The notes under the pieces are model-generated. The model saw only the letters and a program-made list of their open reading frames with translations, made no database searches and was not told where the DNA came from. Below, one piece after another: positions 19,528 to 29,357 of a stretch of 64,000 nt of DNA. The stretch's first letter is position 1, and each line of letters starts with the position of its first letter. Source of the DNA: Candidatus Burkholderia humilis (GTDB lineage Bacteria > Pseudomonadota > Gammaproteobacteria > Burkholderiales > Burkholderiaceae); NCBI GenBank assembly GCA_001184405.1, contig LFMX01000006.1, positions 54,792 through 118,791 of the forward strand. The letters run 5' to 3'. A program made the position numbers and the translations under genes.

Positions 19528-19779
19528 ATGAATGGCATAACGAAGCATTTCTATTCCCGCAAAATCGATGCAACCCGCGCCGCCGTCGAGTTTTTTCGCA
19601 CGCTTTGGCGTTTGCGCACGCTGTTCGGCCTGCTGCTGATTCTGTTCATGGCGCTGTCGGTCACGATGTTCCGCTTCGGCGGTCTGATCAACACGTTCAC
19701 GCACGCAGGCGTCTCGTTCGGCGAAACGCTTTACTACTGCTCGGTGACGGCGCTGACCATGCCTTTCACCGGCAAGTGA
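19528..19779 (+). pseudogene. Ion-channel family protein, 5' half of a split gene
   Basis: Reads from MNGITKHFYSRKIDATRAAV through the first membrane helix TLFGLLLILFMALSVTMFRF to the pore helix ETLYYCSVTALT, then diverges into MPFTGK and a stop. The selectivity-filter half (TIGYGDIVPATGIGRFAAVV) is found 11.4 kb away at about 31205-31356, on the same strand and with no overlap. The two pieces join to a normal two-TM potassium-channel-like protein. Confidence 0.8.
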
Positions 19780-20004
19780 AGCGTCACGCGGTAAAGCCGC
19801 AATTTGCATTCGTCACTGAGTTGCGTATTCATTTTTCCTGAAGCTCAAGCGCGCTTGCGCGGCATCGCGCAGAGGTGCTTTTCGACTGTAGAGCACGCAT
19901 TGTACGTGGTTGTTGTGACCACCGAACGTTGCCGTTTAGAGACCTACGCCACGGCGCGGGTTCCCATTCCAAGCCGCGGAAAGATGCGGAAACGAATCGA
20001 ACGT

Positions 20005-20349
20005 TCAGCCGCGAGCGGGCGCGTCGCAGAAGACGGTGTGCGCGTTTTTCTTCTCGACTGTGAGATTCACCGAGCGCTTGCCCGCCGGCCGCGTGCGATG
20101 CTTCACGCCCGCCGGAACGGTAAGCATTTGCCTGGCCCACAGACGCGCTTCGCCATCGTCGAATTCGATGACGAGCACGCCTTCCACGCCGAAAAACGTC
20201 TCGTCGGAATCCGGATGAAAGTGCTAGCGATACGGCGCGTCCATCACGCTCACATGCACATCGTGGTCGTTAACGCTGGCGAGCACGCGGTTCATATAAC
20301 CGTCGCGCGAGGCGTCGGCGATGGTGGTGTAGTCGATCGGCTGGATCAT
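20005..20349 (-). pseudogene. Cupin-domain protein, nonsense-interrupted
   Basis: ATG at 20347-20349 (GGGAG upstream). Reads IQPIDYTTIADASRDGYMNR then a TAG at 20224-20226 directly before HFHPDSDETFFGVEGVLVIE, the first cupin motif. In relatives the stop position is Trp (YRWHFHPDSDE), so this is a TGG to TAG change. The rest (LTVPAGVKHRTRPAGKRSVN) is open. Otherwise a complete 114-residue metal-binding cupin. Confidence 0.8.
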
Positions 20350-20418
20350 GCATTCTCCCGGTTTCGCGGACAGGCAATCTCAGGCTAACGCAACCGCGCA
20401 TGCGCGGCAAATGGCGTC

Positions 20419-20712
20419 TTAGAGCGCCGGCTGCACGTTGTCGCCATGCCCCATGATCGACGCGATATTCGCGATCGCCGGTTCGGCGTACGTCACGGGC
20501 GGCGTATCGGCGGGGCGCGGCGCGGGGGCGGGACCCCGGCCGCGGGGGAACACCGGCAGCGGCGGCGCGCTTTCGGCGTTCGATGCACCCGACGTCACCG
20601 GAAACACCGGCCCGCCCACGATTCCCACGCCGATGAACGGATGTGCCTGCGCCGCCGTCACCAGCGTCGCGCTCAACACGGCAGCCGCGGAAAGCTGTTT
20701 GATCAGTTTCAT
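20419..20712 (-). CDS. Small exported protein
   Basis: 97 residues from ATG 20710-20712 with GAAGGAG upstream. A clear signal peptide MKLIKQLSAAAVLSATLVTA with AQA cleavage site is followed by a Pro/Gly/Ala-rich, low-complexity mature part. No domain is recognised. It may be the N-terminal part of a longer periplasmic or surface protein family from which the C-terminus has been lost. Confidence 0.6.
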   Translation of the reverse strand: MKLIKQLSAAAVLSATLVTAAQAHPFIGVGIVGGPVFPVTSGASNAESAPPLPVFPRGRGPAPAPRPADTPPVTYAEPAIANIASIMGHGDNVQPAL

Positions 20713-20801
20713 GTCCGTCTCCTTCTTTCTTCCGGTTCGTCGATGCAAACCATTCTGTGCGGCAAGAATGAGAGAAGAATGAGGAGACGGCGCAAACGCG
20801 G

Positions 20802-22195
20802 CTAGATGACTTTGCCTGGATTGAGCAGACCATCCGGATCGAGCGCGGCCTTGATCGTGCGCATCGCGGTGATATCGGTCGCACTTCGGCTGCGCGGCAG
20901 ATAATCGCGCTTCTTTGTGCCGATGCCGTGCTCCGCCGAGATCGAGCCCTGAAATTCGCGCGTCACGTCGTAGATCACATCGTCGATGTCATCGTGATCG
21001 TGATCGTGATCGTGTTTGCTCATGCCGGGCACATCGACGACGATATGAATGTTGCCATTGCCGAGATGGCCGTACGTCATGACGAGCGCATCCGGCCAGC
21101 GCGCACGCAGTCGCGCTTCGCAGCGCTCGGCCGCGTCGCCGGCTTGCGCGATGGAAAAACTCACGTCATACGCCGCGTGATTCGGAATGAAGCGCTGATA
21201 TTCGCCGGGCGAATCGCGAATGGCCCAGAAGTCGCGCGCGTGCGCTTCCGACGATGCGATCACCGCGTCCGTGACAATGCCCGCTTCGAGCAGCGCGCCG
21301 AGAAATTTTTCGAAGGCTTCGCCGTGGCGCACCGGATCGGTGCCAACGCTTTCCAGCAGCACATACAACGGATGCGCATCCGTCAGCGGCGCACGCAGCG
21401 TTTTCAGGTTGGCGATGACGGCATCGTGATAATCGGCTCACATCACTTCGAACGCGGACACGCCCGGCGCAAGCTGCGCCTGCGCGCGCGTGAGCAGCGT
21501 GGTCACGGCGGCGAATTCGGCAGACCGCACCACGCGGTCGCCGTGGGCTTCGGCCGCAAGCACAACACGACGCGCGTAATGACCGCGAGCGTGCCTTCGC
21601 TACCGATCAACAGATACCGCAAGTCATAGCCTCTATTGTTCTTGATCATCTTGTTCAGCCCGCCGGCGATCTCGCCGCTCGCGAGCACCGCTTCGAGACC
21701 GAGCACCTGATCGCGCATCATCCCGTACTTGATGACGCGATTGCCGCCCGCGTTCGTCGCCAGATTTCCGCCGATGGAACAGCTTCCGCGCGCACCGAGA
21801 TCGAGCGAAAAGTAGAAGCCCGCCGCGCTCGCCGCTTCCTGCACGGTCTGCAACGCCGCGCCCGCTTCGACGGTCATCGTGCCGGAGACCTCATCGATTT
21901 CGACGATGCGGTTCATCCGCTCCAGACTCAGCGCGATTTCACCGCCCAGCGCGTTCGTGCTGCCGACGAGTCCCGTCAAACCGCCTTGCGTGACGACCGC
22001 CTGTTTGAAGCGCGAACAGATGGCGAGCGTCTGCGCGACTTCATCGGTATTGCGCGGACGCACGAGCGCGAGCGGCGTCGCGCCTTCGAGACCGCTCCAG
22101 TCGATGACGCGCTTGTCGCCGAACTCGTCGGGCAGCGCGACCACGTGCGCGCCGAGCGTCTCACGCAAGGCGCGAATTGCATCGCTTGCCGTCAT
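20802..22195 (-). pseudogene. FAD-binding oxidase (GlcD/D-2-hydroxyacid dehydrogenase type), broken
   Basis: N-terminal frame (22195 to about 21515) carries the FAD-binding PCMH domain: VVTQGGLTGLVGSTNALGGE and GARGSCSIGGNLATNAGGNR. A frameshift near 21515 and a TGA at 21438-21440 (probably Trp) precede the C-terminal cap frame with MTYGHLGNGNIHIVVDVPGM and SAEHGIGTKKRDYL. Such enzymes oxidise D-lactate, glycolate or D-2-hydroxyglutarate. A hexanucleotide repeat GTGATC x4 encodes HDHDHDHD at about 20994-21017. Confidence 0.85.
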
Positions 22196-22224
22196 GCATC
22201 GTCTCCATGCTGTGTGTTTTGATG

Positions 22225-22435
22225 TCAGAAGAGTTCGCTATCCAGTGCAAGCAGATTAGCCCATTTGACCGCGGTGCGCCGTTCGATGCCATCGTCATGA
22301 ATGGAGCGAATCATCACGCATCACGCGCTGACCGCGCGCCTTTCCCAACACTTCGACGATGCGGTTACGATAGCGCGCGAGCGTGCCGCGCACTGGCTTG
22401 CGTTTCTTGCTGCGGCGGGTGGAAACTGGGGACAT
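22225..22435 (-). pseudogene. Small basic hypothetical protein, frameshifted
   Basis: Starts MSPVSTRRSKKRKPVRGTLA and continues RYRNRIVEVLGKARGQRVMR; a one-base change near 22290 moves the end to DDGIERRTAVKWANLLALDS. Total 211 bases, one more than a multiple of three. The codon use looks coding. No family recognised. Confidence 0.4.
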
Positions 22436-22525
22436 GGACGTGACAGCGATTGATGACGGCAACATCATAGTCATGCGCACGTTCCGGCTCAAACCCTTCT
22501 TCCTTCCAGAGCGAACCGCCACACC

Positions 22526-22966
22526 ATGCGTCGAATCACTGTCCGCACATCGCCCGTTCATGGCCGGGGCGTCTTCGCTCTCGCCGATCTGCCCATCGGC
22601 GCGTGCCTGCTCGAATACAAGGGCCTGCGCATTTCATGGAAGGAAGCGCAGCGTATCCATGCGCGTTCCGGCTCCGAAGACAGCCACACATTTCTGTTCG
22701 GACTCGACGACGGCAGCGTGATCGACGGCGCGCGCGGCGGCAATTCCGCGCGCTGGCTCAATCACAGTTGCGCGCCGAATTGCGAAGCGGAGCAGGACGG
22801 CGAGCGCGTGTTTATCCGCGCGATTCAGCCGATCGAAAAAGGACAGGAATTGTTCATCGATTACTGTCTGACCGTGGACGGACGCCGCACCGCCGCCGTC
22901 AAGCGTCTGTATGCATGCCGGTGTCTAGCGCAGGATTGCCGCGGCACGATGCTGGGCGCGTGCTGA
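22526..22966 (+). CDS. SET-domain protein-lysine methyltransferase-like
   Basis: 146 residues, intact. SET motifs: VRTSPVHGRGVFALADLPIG at the N-terminus, RWLNHSCAPNCEAEQDGERV (the NHSC AdoMet/knot motif) near residue 72-90, and GQELFIDYCL. It ends in a post-SET-like cysteine cluster, YACRCLAQDCRGTM. Small bacterial SET proteins methylate ribosomal or nucleoid proteins in some species; here possible targets include the lysine-rich H-NS/H1 or HU proteins of the same replicon, which is speculation. Confidence 0.85.
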   Translation: MRRITVRTSPVHGRGVFALADLPIGACLLEYKGLRISWKEAQRIHARSGSEDSHTFLFGLDDGSVIDGARGGNSARWLNHSCAPNCEAEQDGERVFIRAIQPIEKGQELFIDYCLTVDGRRTAAVKRLYACRCLAQDCRGTMLGAC

Positions 22967-23192
22967 ACCTCACACGCCATGCATCCCGATTGACGCGTCA
23001 TCCGTATGTCCTTTGGAAGCAAGGACATCGACATGACGCTATTTATTCCGGGAGCGATGCACGAGATCGCGTGGCGCGGCCGCGATACGGTGATATATTT
23101 CGGTAGACATCCACGCCCGCGCAGGCGCCTAAGCGCCGCGCGACTCACTCTGCCCATGACGAATCCGATCTTAGGCAGCACCGGGAATTTCG

Positions 23193-23731
23193 ATGCCGGC
23201 CGGCGCGTCCAGCGACGCTGACCGGCAACGCCGCGAGCGTCTGAACCAGATGCTCACACGCGTCGCGAAAAGCGATTAGTAGGCGTTTGCCGAGCTGTAT
23301 CGCGCGACATCATCGCGGGTTTTCAGCGTGATCGTGCGCATGATGCACGATCACGGCGAAGCCGAAGACATCCTGCAAGAGGTCTACGCCACCGCCTGGC
23401 GTTGCGCCGATACCTTCGATCCCGATCGCGGCAGCGCCATCACGTGGCTCATCACGCTCGGGCGCAACCGCACGATCGACCGCATGCGGCAGCATCGAGA
23501 AGAATTGCTCGGCGATGACGAAACGCCCGAAATCGCCGATGAAGCGCCGACGCCCGCCGCCGAAGCGAGCGAAGAGCGCCGCCGGCTCGAACTGTGTCTG
23601 GAGCGGCTCGAACCGCAACAGGGCCGCGCGGTGCGCGACGCCTTTTTCACCGGCTCGCCGTTCCGCTCGGCACGATGAAAAGCTGGATCCGGCGCAGCCT
23701 GATGCAACTCAAGACCTGCCTCGAACAATGA
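23193..23731 (+). pseudogene. ECF sigma factor, broken
   Basis: Begins MPAGASSDADRQRRERLNQM, then two consecutive TAG codons at 23277-23282, then in the same frame AFAELYRATSSRVFSVIVRM and the region-2 signature HDHGEAEDILQEVYATAWRC. Region 4 has lost about ten codons plus frame near 23655; the other frame gives VPLGTMKSWIRRSLMQLKTC. The stop overlaps the anti-sigma ATG (ATGA). It would have directed the following stress and fatty-acid operon. Confidence 0.8.
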
Positions 23732-24462
23732 ACACGCCCGCCCAAAACGACGACGAACTACGCTGCGTCGAGTACGCACTCGGCGTGCTCGACGCGCAGG
23801 AACGCGCCACGCTCGAGCGGAACGTGGCGCGTGATCCCGCCTTGCAGCGCACGCTGGACGAGTGGTATCGGCGGCTTGCGCCGCTGGCCGAAGATTTGCG
23901 TGCGATCGCGCCGCCGGAGCGCGTGTGGACGCGCATCCAGCGTGATCTCGGCTTCCTGACCGCTTCGTCGACAACGCCGCAGCGCCAAGGGCTGTGGGAC
24001 AGCCTGAATTTGTGGCGCTGGCTCGGCATCGGCGCGAGCGTGGCGGCGCTCGTGTTGCTCGCGGTCAATCTCGCGCAAATCCGGCAGACGCCGAAGGACG
24101 CGCCCGCCGTCACGGCGGCGAACGCATATATGGTCGCGACTATCGCGCGCAAGGACAGCGTCGCACACTGGACCGCCACCATCGATGTGCGCAACGCGCG
24201 CATGGTCGTGGTGCCGGCGGTGATGGCATCGATCGACAAGGACAAGGCGACCGAGCTTTGGCTTATCGCGCCGAACCAGAAGCCGGTGCCGCTCGGCGTG
24301 TTCCCGGCGACCGAATCTGCGACGATGCAACTGCCACCTGAAATCATGGCGCAGTTGAATACACAGGCGGTGCTGGCGGTATCGATCGAACCGCCGGGCG
24401 GATCGCCGACCGGGCAGCCGACGGGTCCGGTCGTCGCGACCGGCGCGATGCATTCCACCTGA
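23728..24462 (+). CDS. Anti-sigma factor (RskA/anti-sigma-K type)
   Basis: 244 residues, intact. Cytoplasmic N-terminus DDELRCVEYALGVLDAQERA typical of anti-sigma zinc-finger-like domains, one membrane helix (GIGASVAALVLLAVNLAQIR, about residues 98-117), and a C-terminal RskA domain with VAHWTATIDVRNARMVVVPA and IAPNQKPVPLGVFP. Its cognate sigma factor directly upstream is dead, so it now has no obvious partner. Confidence 0.85.
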   Translation: MNTPAQNDDELRCVEYALGVLDAQERATLERNVARDPALQRTLDEWYRRLAPLAEDLRAIAPPERVWTRIQRDLGFLTASSTTPQRQGLWDSLNLWRWLGIGASVAALVLLAVNLAQIRQTPKDAPAVTAANAYMVATIARKDSVAHWTATIDVRNARMVVVPAVMASIDKDKATELWLIAPNQKPVPLGVFPATESATMQLPPEIMAQLNTQAVLAVSIEPPGGSPTGQPTGPVVATGAMHST

Positions 24463-24660
24463 AGCGATGCGCGATGCGTGCAAACGGTGCACGTATCGCG
24501 CTTAAAAACGCGGCGCGTCTTCTGCGCGCGCAAAAAAATTTCATCGCGCGCTCTCGCTTAGCCCAGGCCCGTGTCCACTTTCCGCACATCCCATCTGCCG
24601 ATGCATCCGGCATCGCTCGGCATCCGTATTGCTCGAACAAGCGCATTCACGAATAACCGC

Positions 24661-25440
24661 ATGCCTCTCGTCGATACCCTCGTCATCGCTTTGATCGGCC
24701 TCGTGCTCGTGTTCAGCGTCGTGTAGCTCTGGCAGTTGCGCACGAAAAACGCGGGCATGGTCGATCCCATCTGGGCCGCATCGCTCGGCGCGCTCGCGCT
24801 GTTCATCGCCGTGTGCGGGACGGGCGCGATGGTCAATCGCGTGTTCGTCGCCGTCGGCGGCGCGCTGTGGGGCGCGCGGCTCGGGTGGCACTTGTGGAAG
24901 CGCAATCACGGCAAGCCCGAAGACCCGCGTTATCGCGCATTTCGCGAGCGTTGGGGCGCGCACGCCGCGCGCAATATGTTCGGCTTCTTCCAGTTGCAGG
25001 CGCTTATTTCGATGCTGCTCGCCATCGCTTTCTTCGTGCCCGCGTATTCCGTTCAGGCGGCGATCGCGGTCAATATCGGCGCGGGCGTGATCGTGTGGAT
25101 CGTTGCGGTGCTGGGTGAAGGCATCGCCGATCAGCAACTCAAACGCTTCGCCGCCGATCCCGCGCATCACGGCAAGGTCTGTCGCGATGGCTTGTGGCGC
25201 TATTCGCGGCATCCGAACTACTTTTTCGAGTGCGTGCATTGGCTGGCGTATGCGGTGTTGTCGATCGCGTTGCCGTGGGGCTGGTTCACGCTCGCCGCGC
25301 CCGCGCTGATGGCTTTGCTGCTGATGAAAGTGTCCGGCATTCCCATTCTCGAGGCGCGTCTCGCCGATACGCGCGACGGCTATCGCGATTACATGCGCAC
25401 CACGAGCGCGCTGATTCCGTGGCCGCCCAAGCGTGCGTGA
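24661..25440 (+). pseudogene. DUF1295 membrane protein (steroid 5-alpha-reductase-like), nonsense
   Basis: Starts MPLVDTLVIALIGLVLVFSV and meets TAG at 24724-24726 where relatives have Trp; the frame then stays open (LWQLRTKNAGMVDPIWAASL to the end at 25440). Contains HHGKVCRDGLWRYSRHPNYF, the NADPH-binding hallmark of the isoprenylcysteine methyltransferase/5-alpha-reductase superfamily. Part of the ECF-controlled lipid module. Confidence 0.8.
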
Positions 25441-25459
25441 CTTTTCCGGAGACCCGCCG

Positions 25460-26526
25460 ATGAATTCGACCGTCACCGATACGCCCCACGTCATGCGCGC
25501 GCGACGAAAGCCGCATCATCCGCGCGTGTGAACGCGGCTGGCTGCCCGATGCGCTCGTTCGCGCCGGCATGCGCACGCTGATTCGCCAGCGCCTGCGCGA
25601 CGAACACGCCGATGACATCGCCGCACACACGCAAGCGTTCGATTTGCTGTTGACGGAACTACGCGCGAGTCCGATCGCCATCGAAACGCAGGCGGCCAAT
25701 GTGCAGCATTACGAGTTGCCGGGCGCGTTTTTCGAGGCGCATCTCGGGCCGCGTCTGAAGTATCCGCGCGGCGATGAATCGCCCGGCGAAGCCGAAGAAG
25801 CGATGCTCGCGCTCTACGCCGAACGCGCGCAACTCGCCGATGGCCAGCGCGTGCTCGATCTCGGTTGCGGCTGGGGATCGCTGGCGTTGTGGATCGCGGA
25901 ACACTATCCGCGTTCGCGCGTGGTCGCGTTATCGAACTCGCACGGACAGCACGCGTTTATCGAAGCGCGCTCGCTCGAACGTGGTTTGGACAATGTGCTC
26001 GTGGTGACGGGCAACATCGCCGAATTCGATTTTCCGGGCGAGTCGCCCCCCTTCGATCGCATTCTGTCGATCGAAATGTTCGAGCATATGAAGAACTACG
26101 GCGCGCTGGCTCGCGGACGACGGCAGGCTCTTCGTGCATCTGTTCGCGCATGAAACGCTTGCGTATCACTTCGCTGCGCGCGACGGTTCGGACTGGATGT
26201 CGCACTACTTTTTCACCGGCGGCACCATGCCGTTCGCATCGCTCTTGCTACATTTTCAGGACGATGTGCGCGTGACGCGGCAATGGTGGATCAACGGCAC
26301 GCACTATGCGCGCACGTCGAATCAATGGCTGACATCGCTAGATGCCGCGCGCGACAATGTCATGCCGATGCTTCAGCACACTTATGGCGATGCCGCGTCC
26401 GTCTGGTTCCAGCGCTGGCGCATGTTCTACATGGCGGTCGCGGAACTGTTCGGCTATGCGCGCGGCGGCGAATGGGGCGTCGCGCATTATCTGTTCGAAA
26501 AGCGCAATCGGGAGGATCGGTTATGA
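25460..26526 (+). pseudogene. CFA-synthase-like SAM methyltransferase, broken (copy 1)
   Basis: ATG at 25460; first frame is lost after about 15 codons. The second frame contains VLDLGCGWGSLALWIAEHYP (SAM-binding motif I) and ILSIEMFEHMKNY; a frameshift near 26115 moves the end to a third frame starting LFVHLFAHETLAYHF and including WWINGTHYARTSNQWLTSLD. Members methylate unsaturated fatty acyl chains. It overlaps the lipocalin start by four bases. Confidence 0.8.
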
Positions 26527-27066
26527 AGCGCGCCATTGTTGTCGCACTGGTCGCAGCGGGGGTTGTTGTTTTGGCGGCAAGCTGCTCGAATGGTCCGCCG
26601 AATCCGAATCCGTGCGCCGATGTGCCGCTCAAAAGCGTGCCCGTCGATTTGCCGCGCTACATGGGACGCTGGTACGTGATCGCGAATATTCCGTACTTCG
26701 CGGAGCGCGATTTCGTCGGCACGCAGGTCGAATGGGTGTTGCGTCCGGACGGCAAGATCGACGATATCTTCCTTGGCCGCAAAAAAGGTTTCGAAGCGCC
26801 GCAAACGCGCCATCAGTTTCTCGATACCGTCAAAGCCCGACAGCGGCGGCGAATGGAGCGTGCGTCTTTTCTGGCCCATTCACGTGACGCAGATGATGCT
26901 GTGGGTCGATCCGGATTACCGCTACACCATCCTCGGCTATCCGAACAAAAAACTCGGCTGGATCTTTTCCCGCGATCCGATGATGAGCGACGACACCTAT
27001 CACGCGATGCTCGCCTGTCTCGACGCAATAAGCTACGATACCACGCGTTTTCGCCGTGTGCCGTAG
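26523..27066 (+). pseudogene. Lipocalin (Blc-like lipoprotein), frameshifted
   Basis: Signal peptide and lipobox MKRAIVVALVAAGVVVLAAS-C, then the lipocalin signature VDLPRYMGRWYVIANIPYFA. A frameshift near 26835 shifts the rest to a frame with GGEWSVRLFWPIHVTQMMLW and YTILGYPNKKLGWIFSRDPM, ending at 27066. Bacterial lipocalins bind lipids or fatty acids at the outer membrane, consistent with its neighbours. Confidence 0.85.
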
Positions 27067-27223
27067 TCGCCGGAGCAATTGGGTCAACCCGGCCTTCAGA
27101 GTCCCGGCCAGCGCGAATAAAACTGCACGTGCATCCGCACGCGCGCCTCCATCGTATTGTCCTTCGCATGCCCGCTTGACCGCCGCATGCAACGGCCCAC
27201 TTTGCGCGAGGAGACCTCTCGAC

Positions 27224-28617
27224 ATGAAGCGACAGGCGCAACACGGACGGCAACGCATCGCGGTGATCGGCGCGGGCATCGCGGGGCTGGCAAGCGCGTA
27301 TCTGCTCGCGCGCGCACGATGTCACGCTGTTCGAATCCGCCGATTACTTCGGCGGCCACACGCATACCGTCGATATCGAGCTGAACGGCGTGCAGCATCC
27401 GGTCGATACGGGCTTTCTCGTCTTCAACGATCGCACGTATCCGAATCTGATCGCGCTGTTCGATGAACTCGGCGTCGCGGCGCATCGCAGTGATATGACG
27501 TTTTCCGTTTCGCTCGATGGCGGACGGCTCGAATGGGCAGGCACCAATCTGAATACGGTATTCGCGCAGCGGCGCAATCTGTTTTCGCCGACGTTTATCG
27601 GCATGTTGCGGGATATTCTGCGCTTCAACGCGTCGGCATCGGCTTATCTGGAACACGTGAGCATAAGAACTGCTGCTCGAAGGCGAAGGCGGTTACGGCG
27701 CACCGTTTCAGCGCCACTATCTTTTGCCGATGGCCGCGGCCATCTGGTCGAGCGCGGCCAACGATATCCTGCGTTTTCCCGCCGCGACGTTTCTGCGCTT
27801 TTGTCTGAATCACGCGCTGTTGCAGGTAAACAACCGGCCGGCGTGGAAAACGGTCGTGGGCGGCGGGCGCGAGTATGTGCGGCGCATCGTGGCCACGCTC
27901 GATGACGTGCGCCTGAAGACGCCCGTGCGCGGCATCCGTCGTGACGAACAAGGCGTGACCGTCATGACCGATGCCGCCAGTCCCGAACGTTTCGATGCCC
28001 TCGTTCTCGCCACGCACGCGTCGACGAGTCTGCGTCTGCTCGACGACGCCATCGCCGACGAACGCGCCGTGCTGTCCGCCGTGCGCTATCAGGACAACGT
28101 CGCGGTGCTGCATACGGACGCGGCACTCCTGCTGCGCCGCCGCGTCGTGTGGTCGGCGTGGAACTATCTCGGCGCGCGAGCGTCGCGAAGCCGCGAAGCC
28201 GCGAAGCCGCGAAGCCGCGAAGCCGCGAAGCCGCGAAGCCGCGAAGCCGCGAAGCCGCGAAGCCGCGAAGCCGCGAAGCCGCGAAGCCGCGAAGCCGCGC
28301 AACCGGTGTGCGTGAGTTATCTGATCAATCAGCTTCAGCCGTTGCCGTTCCAAACGTTCGACAAGCCGGTGATCGTCACGCTCAATCCCGTCGATGCCCC
28401 CGCGACCGGCCACGAACTCGGCCGATATCGCTATGAACATCCGCTGCTGGATCTCGCGGCCATCGATGCGCAACAGCGTCTGCCCGCCATACAGGGCGAA
28501 AACCGCACGTGGTTCGCGGGCGCGTGGACGGGCTACGGCTTTCACGAAGACGGGCTGAAGTCCGCGTTGCGCGTGGCGCGCGATTTCGGCATCGAGCCGC
28601 AATGGGCGCGCGTATGA
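27224..28617 (+). pseudogene. FAD-dependent amine-oxidase-like oxidoreductase, broken
   Basis: Starts with the Rossmann motif RIAVIGAGIAGLASAYLLAR; frameshifts near 27320 and 27665 distribute the rest over three frames (YFGGHTHTVDIELNGVQHPV; YLLPMAAAIWSSAANDILRF; TWFAGAWTGYGFHEDGLKSA). It belongs to the flavoprotein family found next to CFA-like methyltransferases and DUF1365 and has been linked to fatty-acid desaturation or modification. It contains the octanucleotide array at 28185-28299. The stop overlaps the DUF1365 start. Confidence 0.8.
28185..28299 (+). repeat. Octanucleotide tandem repeat GCGAAGCC, about 14 copies
   Basis: Uninterrupted head-to-tail GCGAAGCC units inside the FAD oxidoreductase gene, encoding SREAAKPR repeated. 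Three units (24 bases) keep frame; gain or loss of one unit shifts it. Relatives have only a short loop at this place. Confidence 0.9.
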
Positions 28618-29357
28618 GTGCACCCTTGACCGGCGCGCTGCTGATGATCGGCCGCGTGATGCACGAACGCGTAAGGCCGAAGCGTCATCGCTTCGTTTAT
28701 CCGGCGTGTTACGTGTCGTGCGATATCGCCCAACTCGACGCCATGCAAAACGCGTGGCCGTTAAGCATCCGCACGCACGATTACGGCCCGCGCGATGGTA
28801 GCGCGCTCGAACCGTGGATGCGCGCGCGCCTTGCCAACGCTCGCATTCCCGCCGATGGCGACATCCGCTTGCTGACCATTCCGCGCGTATTCGGCTATGC
28901 GTTCAATCCGGTCAGCTTCTGGTTCTGCTACGACCGCGCGGGCGCGTTGCGCGCGCTGTACGCGGACGTGCGCAACACTTTCGGCGCGCGTCGCGGCTAT
29001 TTGTTGAGCGCGCACGATCACGCGCCGATCACCGGCGGCACCGTGCTCGTCTGTCGCAAGACGCTGCACGTCTCGCCTTTCTGCGATGTGCAAGGTCACT
29101 ACGCCTTTCGCGTGCGCCGTCATGAAGATCGCGTCTCGGTCTCGATCGATTATCACGATGACGACGGCCTGCTGATCCGCACCGCCATCGGTCTGAAGGC
29201 GCGGCCGCTCACACGCGCGCTCGCGGTGATCGCGCGCATTCACTGGCAGGCGCTGTTGCTGTGGACGAAGCGCGTGCCGTTCTACGGCAAAACGCCGCCA
29301 TTGCAAAACCGACCCCGCAAGAACACCAACGAATTGAACGACGAGGCTCGACCATGA
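28614..29357 (+). CDS. DUF1365 family protein
   Basis: 247 residues, intact. Family blocks: GRVMHERVRPKRHRFVYPAC, RIPADGDIRLLTIPRVFGYA, FNPVSFWFCYDRAGALRALY and KTLHVSPFCDVQGHYAFRV. DUF1365 proteins co-occur with the flavoprotein upstream and the CFA-like enzyme downstream in photooxidative-stress and unusual fatty-acid operons; the activity is not established. Start and stop overlap both neighbours by a few bases, showing translational coupling. Confidence 0.9.
   Translation: MSAPLTGALLMIGRVMHERVRPKRHRFVYPACYVSCDIAQLDAMQNAWPLSIRTHDYGPRDGSALEPWMRARLANARIPADGDIRLLTIPRVFGYAFNPVSFWFCYDRAGALRALYADVRNTFGARRGYLLSAHDHAPITGGTVLVCRKTLHVSPFCDVQGHYAFRVRRHEDRVSVSIDYHDDDGLLIRTAIGLKARPLTRALAVIARIHWQALLLWTKRVPFYGKTPPLQNRPRKNTNELNDEARP

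Noticed and set aside
20994..21017. His-Asp repeat in the FAD oxidase as a metal-binding feature
   Set aside because: It is encoded by a hexanucleotide slippage repeat in a broken gene; relatives are not known to me to need it.
24541..25494. 317-codon minus-strand open frame
   Set aside because: It is antisense to the DUF1295 gene, whose protein motifs are unmistakable; the antisense product is low-complexity His/Arg-rich.
28185..28299. Possible CRISPR array
   Set aside because: The units are 8 bases with no spacers; this is a simple tandem repeat within a gene. No repeat-spacer pattern was seen anywhere in the window.
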